Part shown: piece by piece, positions 26,470-35,405 of the stretch | How the letters are laid out: every line of letters starts with the position of its first letter | How positions within the stretch are numbered: position 1 is the stretch's first letter | Assembly: GCF_001590605.1 (NCBI RefSeq) | Contig: NZ_CP014504.1 | Coordinates: 5,394,001 to 5,458,000 of the forward strand | From: Pedobacter cryoconitis | Lineage (GTDB): Bacteria > Bacteroidota > Bacteroidia > Sphingobacteriales > Sphingobacteriaceae | Direction: 5' to 3' | DNA length: 64,000 nt | Made by a program: the position numbers and the translations under genes | The notes under the pieces: generated by a model | What the model saw: the letters and a program-made list of their open reading frames with translations, nothing else | Told to the model about the DNA's origin: nothing | Databases searched by the model: none

Positions 26470-29013
26470 ATGATAGATGTTTCCCGGAAAAGTTTTTTAA
26501 GCGATGCCAAAGGCAAAATTATAATAGGTTTCACCCTGGCCTTCTTTGCCCTTTTTTTAGCATGGGGAGTTAGTAAGATAGCCTTCGATGAGATGCTGGG
26601 TACAGTGGATACCATTTCAACACCAAACGTCAAATTGCGCCTGGTCAACATGGTTTCCCGGAAAATAGCGAGTCTGGATCAGCAGCAAAAAAACCTGGCC
26701 TTTAATTCACCGGGAAACTATAGCAATTTCTTTAAACAATCCGGACAGCTCAGGCTCATGCTGGATACTTTAGGGGGCATGTATGCATCCGATTCTGTTC
26801 AGCTAAGCAGGATTAAATCTATAGAAAAACTGCTGGTACAAAGGGACAAACAGTTTATCAGCTATCTTAAAGTCAGAGAGGGGCTGGTGAATAATAAGTC
26901 ATTTACTCAGGAAGTCCAGAAATTGAACGAATTAGTGAATAAAGGGCAGCAGCAAGACAGTACTATTGTGACCACAGAAAAAAAGACTTCGACGGTTACC
27001 ATATTACCAATTGATGAATCCAAACAGCGTAAAGGCTTTTTCAACAGGCTATTTAATAAGAAAAAGGAAGAAGAAGATAAATCTTATCAGGTTACCAATG
27101 AAGAAAAGATAAAAAGAGATACAATTGCCCTGGCAGGGGAGACTGTGATCGCAAAGGGATTGGAAAAATCATTGCGTACCATAGCGAAAGAGCAGCAATT
27201 GAAAAGTGCGCGTTTTTTAGACAGAGAGGCTATCCTTGCCAATGCGAATGACGCGCTGATCCGTCAGATGCTCGATATTCTAAGAAAAGTAGAGGCAGAG
27301 GTAGTTGCCCAGATAGAACAAAATGGCATAGCAGCAAAAGCTGTGGTGAATACTGGGATTACCAGAATAAGCTTCATTATGATCGGGTTCTTCTTATTAA
27401 CCGTTGTGTTATTGTACCTGATTTTAACAGATATCACGAAAAGTAATCTTTACCGGAAAGAATTGGAAGCCGCAAGGGATGAAGCAGAGTATCATGGCAT
27501 GGCAAAACAACGCTTTCTTTCCAATATGAGCCATGAAATCAGAACACCTTTGCAATCTATTATTGGCTATGCTGAAATCATCAGGGAGCAAGAGCATCCT
27601 AAAAAGAAAGATATTGATGCGATCTACCATTCTTCTGAACATTTGCTCCAGATTGTGAATGAAATTTTAGATTATAACCGGATCATCTCAGGAAAATTCA
27701 CCTTTCAGCAAAAAACATTTAATATCAGGGAGCTTTTAGAAGAAGTGATTACGATCATGGAACCGCAAGCAGAACAAAAAAATCTGAAAATGCGGACAGA
27801 AATAGAGCTTCATGATACTGATTTCGTTATTGGAGACGCCTTCAGACTGAAACAGATTTTATATAACCTGTTAAGTAATGCTGTTAAATTTACACAAACA
27901 GGTGAAGTGCTGCTCAGTGTCTTTTATAAGCGGCAATCGGATAATCTGCATTTTACTTTCATGGTAAAGGATACAGGGATCGGATTAACTGAAGAAGAAA
28001 GCAACCGTATTTTTAATGAATTTGAGCAGATTGATTCACCCGATAAAGAAGTGATCAATAAAGCAGGTGCGGGTCTTGGACTGACTATTATTAAGTCACT
28101 GGTCGAAAATCAGGATGGACGTATTTATGTCAAAAGTAAACCCGGAGAAGGGAGCATTTTTACCGTATATCTGACTTTCAGAATTGCAGCTATACCAGCT
28201 GGAGAAAGCAATATACCGCAGCTTAGCGAAAAGATATATGTGAAGGATAAAGTCTGGGTAGTAGACGATGATCGGCTGATCCTGGACCTTTGTCAGCTCA
28301 TTTTTACGAAAAAGAACATTGCCCATGTCTGTTTTAATACACCAGCAGCTATGCTGGCCGCAGATTGGGACCCTGAAGTTAAATATATACTGATGGACAT
28401 GCGCATGCCTGAGATTTCGGGAGCGGAACTTTGCGCCCTGATGAAAGCTAAGATCCCCTCTGATGTTAAGATATATGCAATGACTGCCCAGGTTTTACCA
28501 GAGGAACTGGAATCAGTATTACAGCAAGGGTTTGATGGATTGATTATGAAACCATTCCGTGAAAGTGATCTGCTTGATGTTTTCAGTACAACAGCACTGC
28601 CAGAAAATGCTGCTCAGCAACAACAAAGGATTAAATCAGTACCTCAAAAACAAGAAACGGACGAATTTGCCGGGATTGCACTGGATACAACAGTCGTAGA
28701 AAAAATGACTTTTGGTGATCAGGAATTGTTATTAAGTATTCTGAACAGGTTTAAGGAAGACTGTCTGCACGATATGGTGGAACTTCAGCAAAGTATCCAG
28801 AACAATGACCAGCCCCTGGCCAGGTTAATTGTTCACCGTATTGCCGGAAGAACAGCACAAATGGGCTCAGGAAAACTTGCAGCAGAATTCAGGACGATGG
28901 AAATTGAACTCTCTGAATTGCAGGACATCAATCCGCAGCTCCAGGATAAGCTGGAGCACCTAATCAAAAGACTGGGTTTATTAATGCAATTGGTAGATCA
29001 GAAAATTGGCTGA
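26470..29013 (+). CDS. Hybrid sensor histidine kinase with receiver and HPt domains
   Basis: 847 residues from the ATG at 26470. Two membrane segments (about 15-33 and 298-320) enclose a periplasmic helical sensor region. It then has a HisKA domain with SNMSHEIRTPLQS (His about 355) and a HATPase domain with NLLSNAVKFT, VKDTGIGL and GAGLGLTI. A receiver domain follows (VVDDDRLIL; phospho-acceptor in LMDMRMPE, about 640; lysine in MKPFRE), then a C-terminal HPt domain with VHRIAGRTAQMG (about 787). It is a complete phosphorelay in one protein. The neighbouring response regulator is convergent with only 2 bp between the stops and is the likely partner. Confidence 0.93.
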   Translation: MIDVSRKSFLSDAKGKIIIGFTLAFFALFLAWGVSKIAFDEMLGTVDTISTPNVKLRLVNMVSRKIASLDQQQKNLAFNSPGNYSNFFKQSGQLRLMLDTLGGMYASDSVQLSRIKSIEKLLVQRDKQFISYLKVREGLVNNKSFTQEVQKLNELVNKGQQQDSTIVTTEKKTSTVTILPIDESKQRKGFFNRLFNKKKEEEDKSYQVTNEEKIKRDTIALAGETVIAKGLEKSLRTIAKEQQLKSARFLDREAILANANDALIRQMLDILRKVEAEVVAQIEQNGIAAKAVVNTGITRISFIMIGFFLLTVVLLYLILTDITKSNLYRKELEAARDEAEYHGMAKQRFLSNMSHEIRTPLQSIIGYAEIIREQEHPKKKDIDAIYHSSEHLLQIVNEILDYNRIISGKFTFQQKTFNIRELLEEVITIMEPQAEQKNLKMRTEIELHDTDFVIGDAFRLKQILYNLLSNAVKFTQTGEVLLSVFYKRQSDNLHFTFMVKDTGIGLTEEESNRIFNEFEQIDSPDKEVINKAGAGLGLTIIKSLVENQDGRIYVKSKPGEGSIFTVYLTFRIAAIPAGESNIPQLSEKIYVKDKVWVVDDDRLILDLCQLIFTKKNIAHVCFNTPAAMLAADWDPEVKYILMDMRMPEISGAELCALMKAKIPSDVKIYAMTAQVLPEELESVLQQGFDGLIMKPFRESDLLDVFSTTALPENAAQQQQRIKSVPQKQETDEFAGIALDTTVVEKMTFGDQELLLSILNRFKEDCLHDMVELQQSIQNNDQPLARLIVHRIAGRTAQMGSGKLAAEFRTMEIELSELQDINPQLQDKLEHLIKRLGLLMQLVDQKIG

Positions 29014-29015
29014 GC

Positions 29016-30344
29016 TTATTCAATCTCGTAGCGCTCCATTTTACTGTAAAGTGTCTTTCTGTCTATATTAAGCAGTTTTGCTGCTTTTGATTTATTGTAC
29101 TTAACTTTAATCAATGTTTCCAGAATCAACGTTTTCTCATTGCTTTCATTGATCGCTTTCAGGTCTGAACCCCCTGGTTTAGGCGTTTGCTTAATGGCCA
29201 GTATCATTTCATCGGGGAGCGATTCAATACCAGCAGTATCAGTGGGGGTTAATAAAACCATCCTTTTAATCACGTTTTTCAACTCTCTTAGGTTTCCTGG
29301 CCAGTCATATTGCAAAAGCAACTCTTTAACCGGGCCGGAAAGATGTTGTACGTTCCTGTCCAGTTCAGTATTGGAAAGTTTGATAAAATGGTTAATAAAC
29401 AATTCCAGGTCCTTGCCACGATCACGCAATGCTGGTAAAAGAATTTTAAACTCATTTAAACGATGATACAGATCTTCACGGAATTCTCCGTTTTGTATAC
29501 TGTTTAGCAGGTCATCATTGGTTGCGGTGATGATACGCACATTAACCGGGATTTTTTTAGTACTCCCCAATGGCTGGATCACTCTTTCCTGTAAAGCCCT
29601 TAATAGTTTGACCTGGACTTCATAACTCAGGTTTCCTACTTCATCCAAAAATAAAGTACCACCTTCGGCAGCCTCAAATTGCCCTTTTTTATCATTTACA
29701 GCACCTGTGAAAGCGCCTTTAACATGGCCGAACAACTCACTTGCAGCCAGGTCCTTAGAAAGGGCCCCGCAATCAATAGCGACAAAAGGTTTGGTGTTTC
29801 TTTTACTTTGTGTATGCAAAGTACGGGCGGCATATTCTTTACCTGTTCCACTTTCTCCCTGGATAATTACAGACATATCTGTTGGCGCAACCAGGTCTAT
29901 ATGTGCATATAGCTTATCTGCTGTGGTACTTTTTCCTTTGATGAAATCTTCATGTTCAACCGAAGCAGGCTGACCTTTTTCTTCTTTTTTCTCCAGAGAA
30001 CCTCTGATAATCATCAGCAGTTCATCAGGATTCACAGGTTTGGTAATATAATCTATTGCACCAAGCTGGATTGATTTTACTGCGGTTCTTACATCATTAA
30101 AACTGGTCATGATCACTACCGGATAATTTAATCCGTTTTCCCGCAAATGTGCGAGTACATCAAGTCCGGTTCCATCAGGAAGGCGGTAGTCTATCAGAAA
30201 GAGTTCAAAATTATGTTGCGAAATGATCTTGAAAGTACTTTTGACATCATGAACAACATAAGGTTCATGACCATGCTTTTTAAGAAAACCTTCTAACAAC
30301 TGTGAGAAAGTCAGATCATCTTCAATAATAAGGATTTTCGCCAT
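29016..30344 (-). CDS. NtrC-family sigma54-activating response regulator
   Basis: 442 residues from the ATG at 30344 (MAKILIIEDDLTFSQ). The receiver domain (1-120) has the phospho-acceptor in LFLIDYRLPDG. The AAA+ sigma54-interaction domain (about 135-370) has the Walker A GESGTGKEYAAR, the GAFTGA loop that contacts sigma54, and the Walker B region GGTLFLDEVGNL. A Fis-type HTH ends the protein (NKSKAAKLLNIDRKTLYSKM). It activates sigma54 promoters when phosphorylated. It is tail to tail with the hybrid kinase. Confidence 0.95.
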   Translation of the reverse strand: MAKILIIEDDLTFSQLLEGFLKKHGHEPYVVHDVKSTFKIISQHNFELFLIDYRLPDGTGLDVLAHLRENGLNYPVVIMTSFNDVRTAVKSIQLGAIDYITKPVNPDELLMIIRGSLEKKEEKGQPASVEHEDFIKGKSTTADKLYAHIDLVAPTDMSVIIQGESGTGKEYAARTLHTQSKRNTKPFVAIDCGALSKDLAASELFGHVKGAFTGAVNDKKGQFEAAEGGTLFLDEVGNLSYEVQVKLLRALQERVIQPLGSTKKIPVNVRIITATNDDLLNSIQNGEFREDLYHRLNEFKILLPALRDRGKDLELFINHFIKLSNTELDRNVQHLSGPVKELLLQYDWPGNLRELKNVIKRMVLLTPTDTAGIESLPDEMILAIKQTPKPGGSDLKAINESNEKTLILETLIKVKYNKSKAAKLLNIDRKTLYSKMERYEIE

Positions 30345-30383
30345 AAGTATCCGCTTCGCTTTTTGAATATACGGCAAAAATAC

Positions 30384-30408
30384 AAAAGCCGGAGAACTTC
30401 CGGCTTTT
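30384..30408 (-). terminator. Terminator of the PepSY-like repeat protein gene
   Basis: AAAAGCCGG (30384-30392) pairs with CCGGCTTTT (30400-30408), a 9-bp stem. On the minus strand TTTTGTATTTTTG follows. It separates the PepSY-like gene from the response regulator gene downstream. Confidence 0.75.
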
Positions 30409-30438
30409 ATATTATTTATATTTTATTGTGTGTAGCGA

Positions 30439-30897
30439 TTATTGTTGAACTACACCATCAGCACCTACTTTTAAGAAGGCTACTTTATCTTCTTTTTTAA
30501 CATCTACTTGATAATAAGTTGATTTATCAGCGTTAGTGATTAAAAAAGCTGTAGTTGGTGTCCATTCTTTATAAGCATCAGCTTTTAAAGTCGCTTTTAC
30601 CGGATCAGGTAATGCTTCAACTTTAACAGGGACTTTAGCTGAACTGTCTTGTTTAATTGTACTATCTAGTTTAGCTGTATAAGCTGCACTATCTGTTTTC
30701 ATTGTATTTATTGCGCTATCTGCTGCAACTGTATAAGCTGCACTATCTGCTTTGAATGTGTTTGCTGTGCTATCTAATTTAACTGAATAAGCTGCGCTGT
30801 CTGCCTGGATTGCAATTGGGTTTTTAATTTCATTTGCTTTAACTGTTGATACTCCTGCGATTGCTAAAACTGCTGCTGATAAAATGAAACTTCTCAT
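30439..30897 (-). CDS. Secreted repeat protein with C-terminal PepSY-like domain
   Basis: 152 residues with a signal peptide (MRSFILSAAVLAIAGVSTVKA). Residues about 32-85 hold three copies of an 18-residue repeat starting DSAAY (DSAAYSVKLDSTAN, DSAAYTVAADSAIN, DSAAYTAKLDSTI). The C-terminal 60 residues (LPDPVKATL, DAYKEWTPTTAFLITN, YYQVDV) resemble the periplasmic PepSY-like/DUF2874 domain. Its function is unknown; the repeat may be a spacer. It sits upstream of the sigma54 regulator gene on the same strand but behind its own terminator. Confidence 0.8.
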   Translation of the reverse strand: MRSFILSAAVLAIAGVSTVKANEIKNPIAIQADSAAYSVKLDSTANTFKADSAAYTVAADSAINTMKTDSAAYTAKLDSTIKQDSSAKVPVKVEALPDPVKATLKADAYKEWTPTTAFLITNADKSTYYQVDVKKEDKVAFLKVGADGVVQQ

Positions 30898-31133
30898 ATT
30901 CTGTTTATTTAAATTTAAAATTCTAATTAACTAATTCTATTTAGCTAGGTATCATAATGATGCCAGCGTGCCAGAAAACAGTTAATGCGCTTTAATTTAG
31001 CTGTTTAGGGTTTTTGCTCTAAAAAAACGGTGTAGACATTCTCTACAGTCTGCCCCCATAACACAGCAATTTCATCAGAACAAATCCTTTTGGCAAACGT
31101 TATTAAGCCATAGAAACTTTAATTATAACCGTT

Positions 31134-31379
31134 ATGACCTATAAAGAAATGCTGAATTCATTGGCAGAAAAGACTGCTGAAACGTATAATTCTTATTTAC
31201 AGGCTAAAATTTCAACAGCAATTGAAGGTGATGGACTTTCTGCTGAAAAAGCTGAACAGCACAGAGCAGAATACGAAAGACTGGAAAAGAAACTCGTTGC
31301 ACTGATAGCCACGATTAAAAACGAGGAGTCTATCAATGAACAGGCTCCTGATAATTTCTACGAAGACTTTATTAAATAA
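31134..31379 (+). CDS. Small helical hypothetical protein
   Basis: 81 residues, charged and predicted all-helical, with no signal or membrane segment (MTYKEMLNSLAEKTAETYNS at the start; AEQHRAEYERLEKKL coiled-coil-like region about 42-56). I do not recognise it. The ATG at 31134 is the first in frame, and a terminator-like hairpin begins at the stop codon. Confidence 0.65.
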   Translation: MTYKEMLNSLAEKTAETYNSYLQAKISTAIEGDGLSAEKAEQHRAEYERLEKKLVALIATIKNEESINEQAPDNFYEDFIK

Positions 31380-31402
31380 AGACTATAAAATTAGTAGTCT
31401 TT
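31378..31402 (+). terminator. Terminator of the small helical protein gene
   Basis: AAAGACTA (31378-31385) pairs with TAGTCTTT (31395-31402) and is followed by ATTTAT. The left arm overlaps the stop codon. Confidence 0.55.
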
Positions 31403-31445
31403 ATTTATATTAGGTATTTTTGAATTTATAAATCAAGAATGTCCT

Positions 31446-32178
31446 ATGAAGTTACCTTTAAACTACCTTGCTTTCATTATACCTGTATTCTTTATCTTCC
31501 TGCTGCTGGAATATAAAATGGCAAAGCGTAAAAAGAAAGAACACTATTTTAAACATGAAAGCTCGGTAGCTAATGTAAGTATCGGGATAGCAGAACGCTT
31601 AATCAACTTATTTGTCACTGCTGGCTTTTACCAGGTTTTTGATTGGATCTATACCAATTATGCAATTGTTCATATTCCCGGTAGCTGGTGGGTCTGGATT
31701 ATATTAATGCTGGCAACCGACTTCCTTTGGTACTGGTACCACCGGCTTGGACATGAAATTAATTTTTTATGGGCAGCGCATATCGTACACCACCAAAGTG
31801 AGGAATTTAGTGCAGGGACGTAAGAATAATCACCAGTTCAAAATCAAAAACTATCTCAATGCCCAGGTGATCTTTTCTATTTTGCTGCTTACAGGTTTTA
31901 CCGCCTGGTTTCCTGTGCTTGGCACAGCCGATAAACTATGTATTGCAACAATCATCGTGCTGACGCTGATCAACTGTGGAGCGCTGATGGAACAACGTAA
32001 ATATATTTATGAACTGGAATGTGTCCGGATAATTCTGTTGTTAAGCTATCTGTTATGGAAAGCTGGGCTATTGGAATGGGTTGTTCTTCCCGCAATGGCC
32101 ATGTTGCTGATGGAACAGTATTTCCAGCTCAGTAAGTTATACTATCGCTACGTATTGCGTGATGAAACGTTATATTAA
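31446..32178 (+). pseudogene. Sterol-desaturase / fatty-acid-hydroxylase family gene, internally deleted
   Basis: The first 120 codons encode the N-terminal half of a membrane di-iron hydroxylase: three hydrophobic segments, WYWYHRLGHE (HX3H) and HIVHHQSEEF (HX2HH). Right after this box the frame meets TAA at 31821-31823. A different frame continues from about 31806 with NNHQFKIKNYLNAQ and several hydrophobic segments to TAA at 32176, matching the C-terminal part of the longer (roughly 400-residue) Bacteroidota members. The middle, including the third histidine box, is absent, and the halves are out of frame. The enzyme cannot be active. Confidence 0.8.
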
Positions 32179-32212
32179 ATCCATGACATTTATCAATACC
32201 TAAATCTTTTCT

Positions 32213-32220
32213 TAACTTTG
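32213..32220 (+). promoter_or_regulatory. Candidate -7 element (TAACTTTG) for the Rrf2 gene
   Basis: Exact TAnnTTTG match 8 bp before the ATG at 32229, implying a very short leader. No clear -33 element is seen. Confidence 0.4.
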
Positions 32221-32228
32221 TTTCTAAT

Positions 32229-32666
32229 ATGTTGTCTAAGAAAACAAAATATGCCATTAAAGCACTGGTGGCTTTAGGCAAGAACGTTGAGAATCCTCCA
32301 ATGCAAATCGTAAGATTGGCAGAACAGGAGATGATACCCAGAAAATTCCTGGAACAGATATTACTGGACTTGCGTAATGCAGGTTATTTGTACAGTAAAA
32401 AAGGTGCAGGTGGAGGCTACAGTCTGAATAAGAATGCTGCGGATATATACCTGGTGGATATTCTTAGGATAACAGATGGGCCTATTGCTATGGTCCCTTG
32501 TGCAAGTTTAAAATTTTATCGTAAATGTGATGAATGCCACGATGAAAAAACATGCGGGATCAGAAAGACATTTATTGATGTCAGAGATGCAACACTTGCA
32601 GTGCTTTCAAAAACCTCAGTAGCAGATGTTATTGCGCGTGAAAGCAATGGGGAAATGATGTTTTAA
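32229..32666 (+). CDS. Rrf2-family transcription regulator with cysteine cluster
   Basis: 145 residues. The winged-helix N-terminus (KYAIKALVALGKN, RKFLEQILLDLRNAGYLYSKKGAGGGY) is typical of Rrf2 proteins. Four cysteines at 91, 100, 103 and 109 (PCASLKFYRKCDECHDEKTC) could hold an Fe-S cluster, although the spacing differs from IscR. The SUMT gene starts 85 bp downstream behind a palindrome and promoter, so control of siroheme or sulfur assimilation genes is a reasonable inference. Confidence 0.9.
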   Translation: MLSKKTKYAIKALVALGKNVENPPMQIVRLAEQEMIPRKFLEQILLDLRNAGYLYSKKGAGGGYSLNKNAADIYLVDILRITDGPIAMVPCASLKFYRKCDECHDEKTCGIRKTFIDVRDATLAVLSKTSVADVIARESNGEMMF

Positions 32667-32686
32667 ATTTATTAAAAAAAAGACGA

Positions 32687-32713
32687 CTATTTAAATAGAC
32701 TTTATTATATTTG
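32687..32713 (+). promoter_or_regulatory. Palindromic operator candidate and -7 element before SUMT
   Basis: The perfect palindrome CTATTTAAATAG (32687-32698) lies 7 bp before TATATTTG (32706-32713), an exact TAnnTTTG -7 element. A regulator bound here would block polymerase. The Rrf2 protein encoded just upstream is the obvious candidate. Confidence 0.45.
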
Positions 32714-32751
32714 TTTATCAGCAAGTATATAAACCTTTAAAATAGCCGGTC

Positions 32752-33543
32752 ATGATTTTAAATAAAATAAAAAACAGCATTCAGGAACCCCGTATCACTT
32801 TAGTAGGAGCCGGCCCCGGAGATCCTGATTTAATAAGTTTAAAAGGAGTAAAAGCACTCAACACTGCAGCTGTTGTTTTGTATGATGCCTTAGTGAATGG
32901 TGCTTTGCTGAACCATGCCCCGGAACATGCTATCAAAATATTTGTAGGAAGTCAATCTGATGGGGAATCCTTCTCACAAGATGCTGTGAATAAATTAATG
33001 ATTGATTACGCTTTGAATTACGGCCATGTGGTAAGGCTTAAAAGCGGTGATCCCTTTGTATTCGCCAAAGGTTTCGAAGAAATAAATTTTGCAGAATCTT
33101 ATAGTATTCAAACTGAAATTGTACCGGGTATCTCCAGTGCAATTGGTGTTCCTGGTTTGCATAAAATCCCAATGATTTATGGGAATATGAGTGAAAGCTT
33201 CTGGGTATTGTCCGGAGTCAATTCGAAAGGGGAAATTTCTTCAGATCTGAAAGGGGCAGCACAATCCAAAGCAACTGTTGTTGTTTTAATGGGGATTGAA
33301 AGAATCAGGGAGATCGCTGCTATTTTTATGGCTGAAGGAAAAGACAGATTACCTGTTGCAGTTATTGAAAACGGGTCTGCACATGACGAGAAAATAGTTG
33401 TAGGCGTTGTCGAAACTATTGCAGAACTGGTTGAAGATCATAAAATTTCTTCACCCGCTTTATTGGTTTTTGGTGATGTAGTTTCCCTGCACCCATCCTT
33501 TGCCAGGATCAGAGATTTCTACTATACCCTCTACGAAGGATAA
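32752..33543 (+). CDS. cobA: Uroporphyrinogen-III C-methyltransferase (SUMT)
   Basis: 263 residues. It has the SAM-binding start VGAGPGDPDLISLKG (18-32), LYDALVN (about 44), VRLKSGDPFVF (about 93), VPGISSAIGVPG (about 125) and VVLMGIERI (about 180). It makes precorrin-2, the precursor of siroheme for sulfite reductase (and of cobalamin). As a stand-alone SUMT next to an Rrf2 regulator, a siroheme role is likelier. A strong terminator follows. Confidence 0.92.
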   Translation: MILNKIKNSIQEPRITLVGAGPGDPDLISLKGVKALNTAAVVLYDALVNGALLNHAPEHAIKIFVGSQSDGESFSQDAVNKLMIDYALNYGHVVRLKSGDPFVFAKGFEEINFAESYSIQTEIVPGISSAIGVPGLHKIPMIYGNMSESFWVLSGVNSKGEISSDLKGAAQSKATVVVLMGIERIREIAAIFMAEGKDRLPVAVIENGSAHDEKIVVGVVETIAELVEDHKISSPALLVFGDVVSLHPSFARIRDFYYTLYEG

Positions 33544-33576
33544 TGAATTAAATAAAAATCTTATAAGTTTATAATG

Positions 33577-33604
33577 AAAAGCCAGGAGAAATTCCTGGCT
33601 TTTT
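33577..33604 (+). terminator. Terminator after SUMT
   Basis: AAAAGCCAGGA (33577-33587) pairs perfectly with TCCTGGCTTTT (33593-33603), followed by TAATTTA. Confidence 0.85.
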
Positions 33605-33730
33605 AATTTATAATCATGCGCAAACCATTACCTTTGAATTCAAGGGTAAAAGCTCCGCAGTTAATCAAATCTGATAGGAGCATAACTAAATAACAATAAT
33701 AGCGTTAAGAGTATAATTTAATTAACACAT

Positions 33731-35338
33731 ATGAACACATTAAAAAATAAAGTTGTATTGCGCGGAATATTCAGTGCCGCACTTATAGCTGGGTTAGGAT
33801 TCAGCTCTTTTGCTCAGGTTCAAAAAGATAACTGGCATAATCTTGACTTTAAGAAAGATTCTGTATTTGGCGTAAGTACTGAAAAAGCCTACCTGGAATT
33901 ACTAAAAGGTAAAAAATCAACACCAGTGATTGTAGGCGTACTGGATGGTGGAGTTGACATCAAGCATGAAGATTTACTAAGTGTAATCTGGGTAAATAAA
34001 AAAGAAATCGCTGGAAATGGAAAAGACGACGATAAAAACGGATATATAGATGATGTAAATGGCTGGAACTTTATTGGTTCAGCGAAAGGATCTGTAAGCC
34101 ACGAAGCACTGGAACTTACCCGTGTATTGCGCAGAGATAAAGCTAGATTTGAAGGCGTAACTGCCGAAACAGTTAAACCTGCTGACAAACCAGCATTTGA
34201 ACAATATCAAAAAGAACAAGCTGATTTTGACAAGCAAACCAATGAAGCTAAAAATGCTGTTGCAAATATTGGCGGTTTAAAAATCGCACTGGATGCAATG
34301 GTAAAGAATATGGGTAAAGAAAATCCAACTTTAGCTGATTTCCAAAACTATAAAGCTTCATCTGATATGGAAGGCCGTTTGAAAAATATCATGGTTTCCC
34401 AATTGCAGAATTCAACTTTTGAAGAGTTTTACAAAGCACAGATCGTGAAAGGCCTGGACCACTATCAGGATCAACTGGCTTATAATTTAAACCTTGACTT
34501 TGATCCCAGAGCTGAGTTTGTAGGGGATAATTATGCAGACAGCAAACAAAGAAATTATGGAAATAATGACGTTACAGGTCCTGATGCAAGTCACGGAACA
34601 CACGTATCTGGAATTATAGCTGCAAACCGTACCAATACTATAGGTATTAAAGGGGTAGCAGATAATGTTCAGATTATGGGTGTCCGTAGTGTACCAGATG
34701 GCGATGAACGCGATAAAGATGTTGCCAATGCAATCCGTTACGCAGTTTCTAATGGGGCAAAGGTGCTAAATATGAGTTTTGGTAAAGCTTATTCATGGGA
34801 TAAGAATGCTGTTGATGAAGCCGTTAAATACGCGATGTCCAAAGATGTATTGATTATTCAGGCAGCAGGTAATGACAATAAAAATCTTGATGTAGAAAAA
34901 AGCTTTCCGGACCGCAGATATGAAGGTGGTGGAACAGCAGAAGCTTATATTGTAGTAGGTGCTTCGGGATCTGCAGATGACAAAACTTTAAAAGCAGATT
35001 TTTCTAACTATGGAAAAACAACTGTTGATGTATTTGCACCAGGTGTGAAAATCTATTCTACAGTACCAGGATCGAAATATGAAGCCTATAATGGTACAAG
35101 TATGGCTGCTCCTGTAGTTGCAGGCGTTGCTGCATTAATCAGAGAATATTATCCTAAACTTACCGCTGTACAGGTTAAGGATATCCTAATGAAGTCCGTG
35201 GTGAAAGTTGACCACAATGTGGATATTGAAGGTGCTGAAGGAGAAACACCGAAATCGGTTCCTTTTGCAGATATATGTATCTCAGGTGGAATTATCAATG
35301 CTTATAATGCCTTGAAATTAGCTGCTGATTACAAATAG
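33731..35338 (+). CDS. Secreted subtilisin-like (S8) serine protease
   Basis: 535 residues with a signal peptide (cleavage after SSFAQ, about 29). The catalytic triad is Asp72 (GVLDGGVDIKH), His288 (DASHGTHVSG) and Ser457 (YNGTSMAAPV). The aspartate and histidine are unusually far apart: about 170 residues of charged, helical insertion (about 110-265) separate them, a pattern known in Bacteroidota S8 proteins. There is no T9SS sorting domain at the C-terminus, so it should stay in the periplasm or be exported otherwise. Confidence 0.93.
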   Translation: MNTLKNKVVLRGIFSAALIAGLGFSSFAQVQKDNWHNLDFKKDSVFGVSTEKAYLELLKGKKSTPVIVGVLDGGVDIKHEDLLSVIWVNKKEIAGNGKDDDKNGYIDDVNGWNFIGSAKGSVSHEALELTRVLRRDKARFEGVTAETVKPADKPAFEQYQKEQADFDKQTNEAKNAVANIGGLKIALDAMVKNMGKENPTLADFQNYKASSDMEGRLKNIMVSQLQNSTFEEFYKAQIVKGLDHYQDQLAYNLNLDFDPRAEFVGDNYADSKQRNYGNNDVTGPDASHGTHVSGIIAANRTNTIGIKGVADNVQIMGVRSVPDGDERDKDVANAIRYAVSNGAKVLNMSFGKAYSWDKNAVDEAVKYAMSKDVLIIQAAGNDNKNLDVEKSFPDRRYEGGGTAEAYIVVGASGSADDKTLKADFSNYGKTTVDVFAPGVKIYSTVPGSKYEAYNGTSMAAPVVAGVAALIREYYPKLTAVQVKDILMKSVVKVDHNVDIEGAEGETPKSVPFADICISGGIINAYNALKLAADYK

Positions 35339-35359
35339 AAATTAGCTTTTTTTTGCATA

Positions 35360-35397
35360 AAAACGGGTCTGTCTTTATAGAGGCAGACCCGTTTTTT
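35360..35397. terminator. Terminator between the S8 protease and the NACHT gene
   Basis: AAACGGGTCTG (35361-35371) pairs with CAGACCCGTTT (35384-35394), with further pairing across one mismatch, followed by T6. It serves both convergent genes. Confidence 0.85.
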
Positions 35398-35405
35398 ATT
35401 TGTGG

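Noticed and set aside
30950..30990. Possible sigma54 promoter (CTGGCACGCTGGCA on the minus strand) upstream of the PepSY-like gene, near the NtrC-type regulator
   Set aside because: The spacing between GG and GC elements does not fit the -24/-12 consensus.
31446..32178. Two separate small membrane-protein genes
   Set aside because: Together they match the two ends of one desaturase-family protein, and the first stops right after a histidine box, so a single damaged gene is the better reading.
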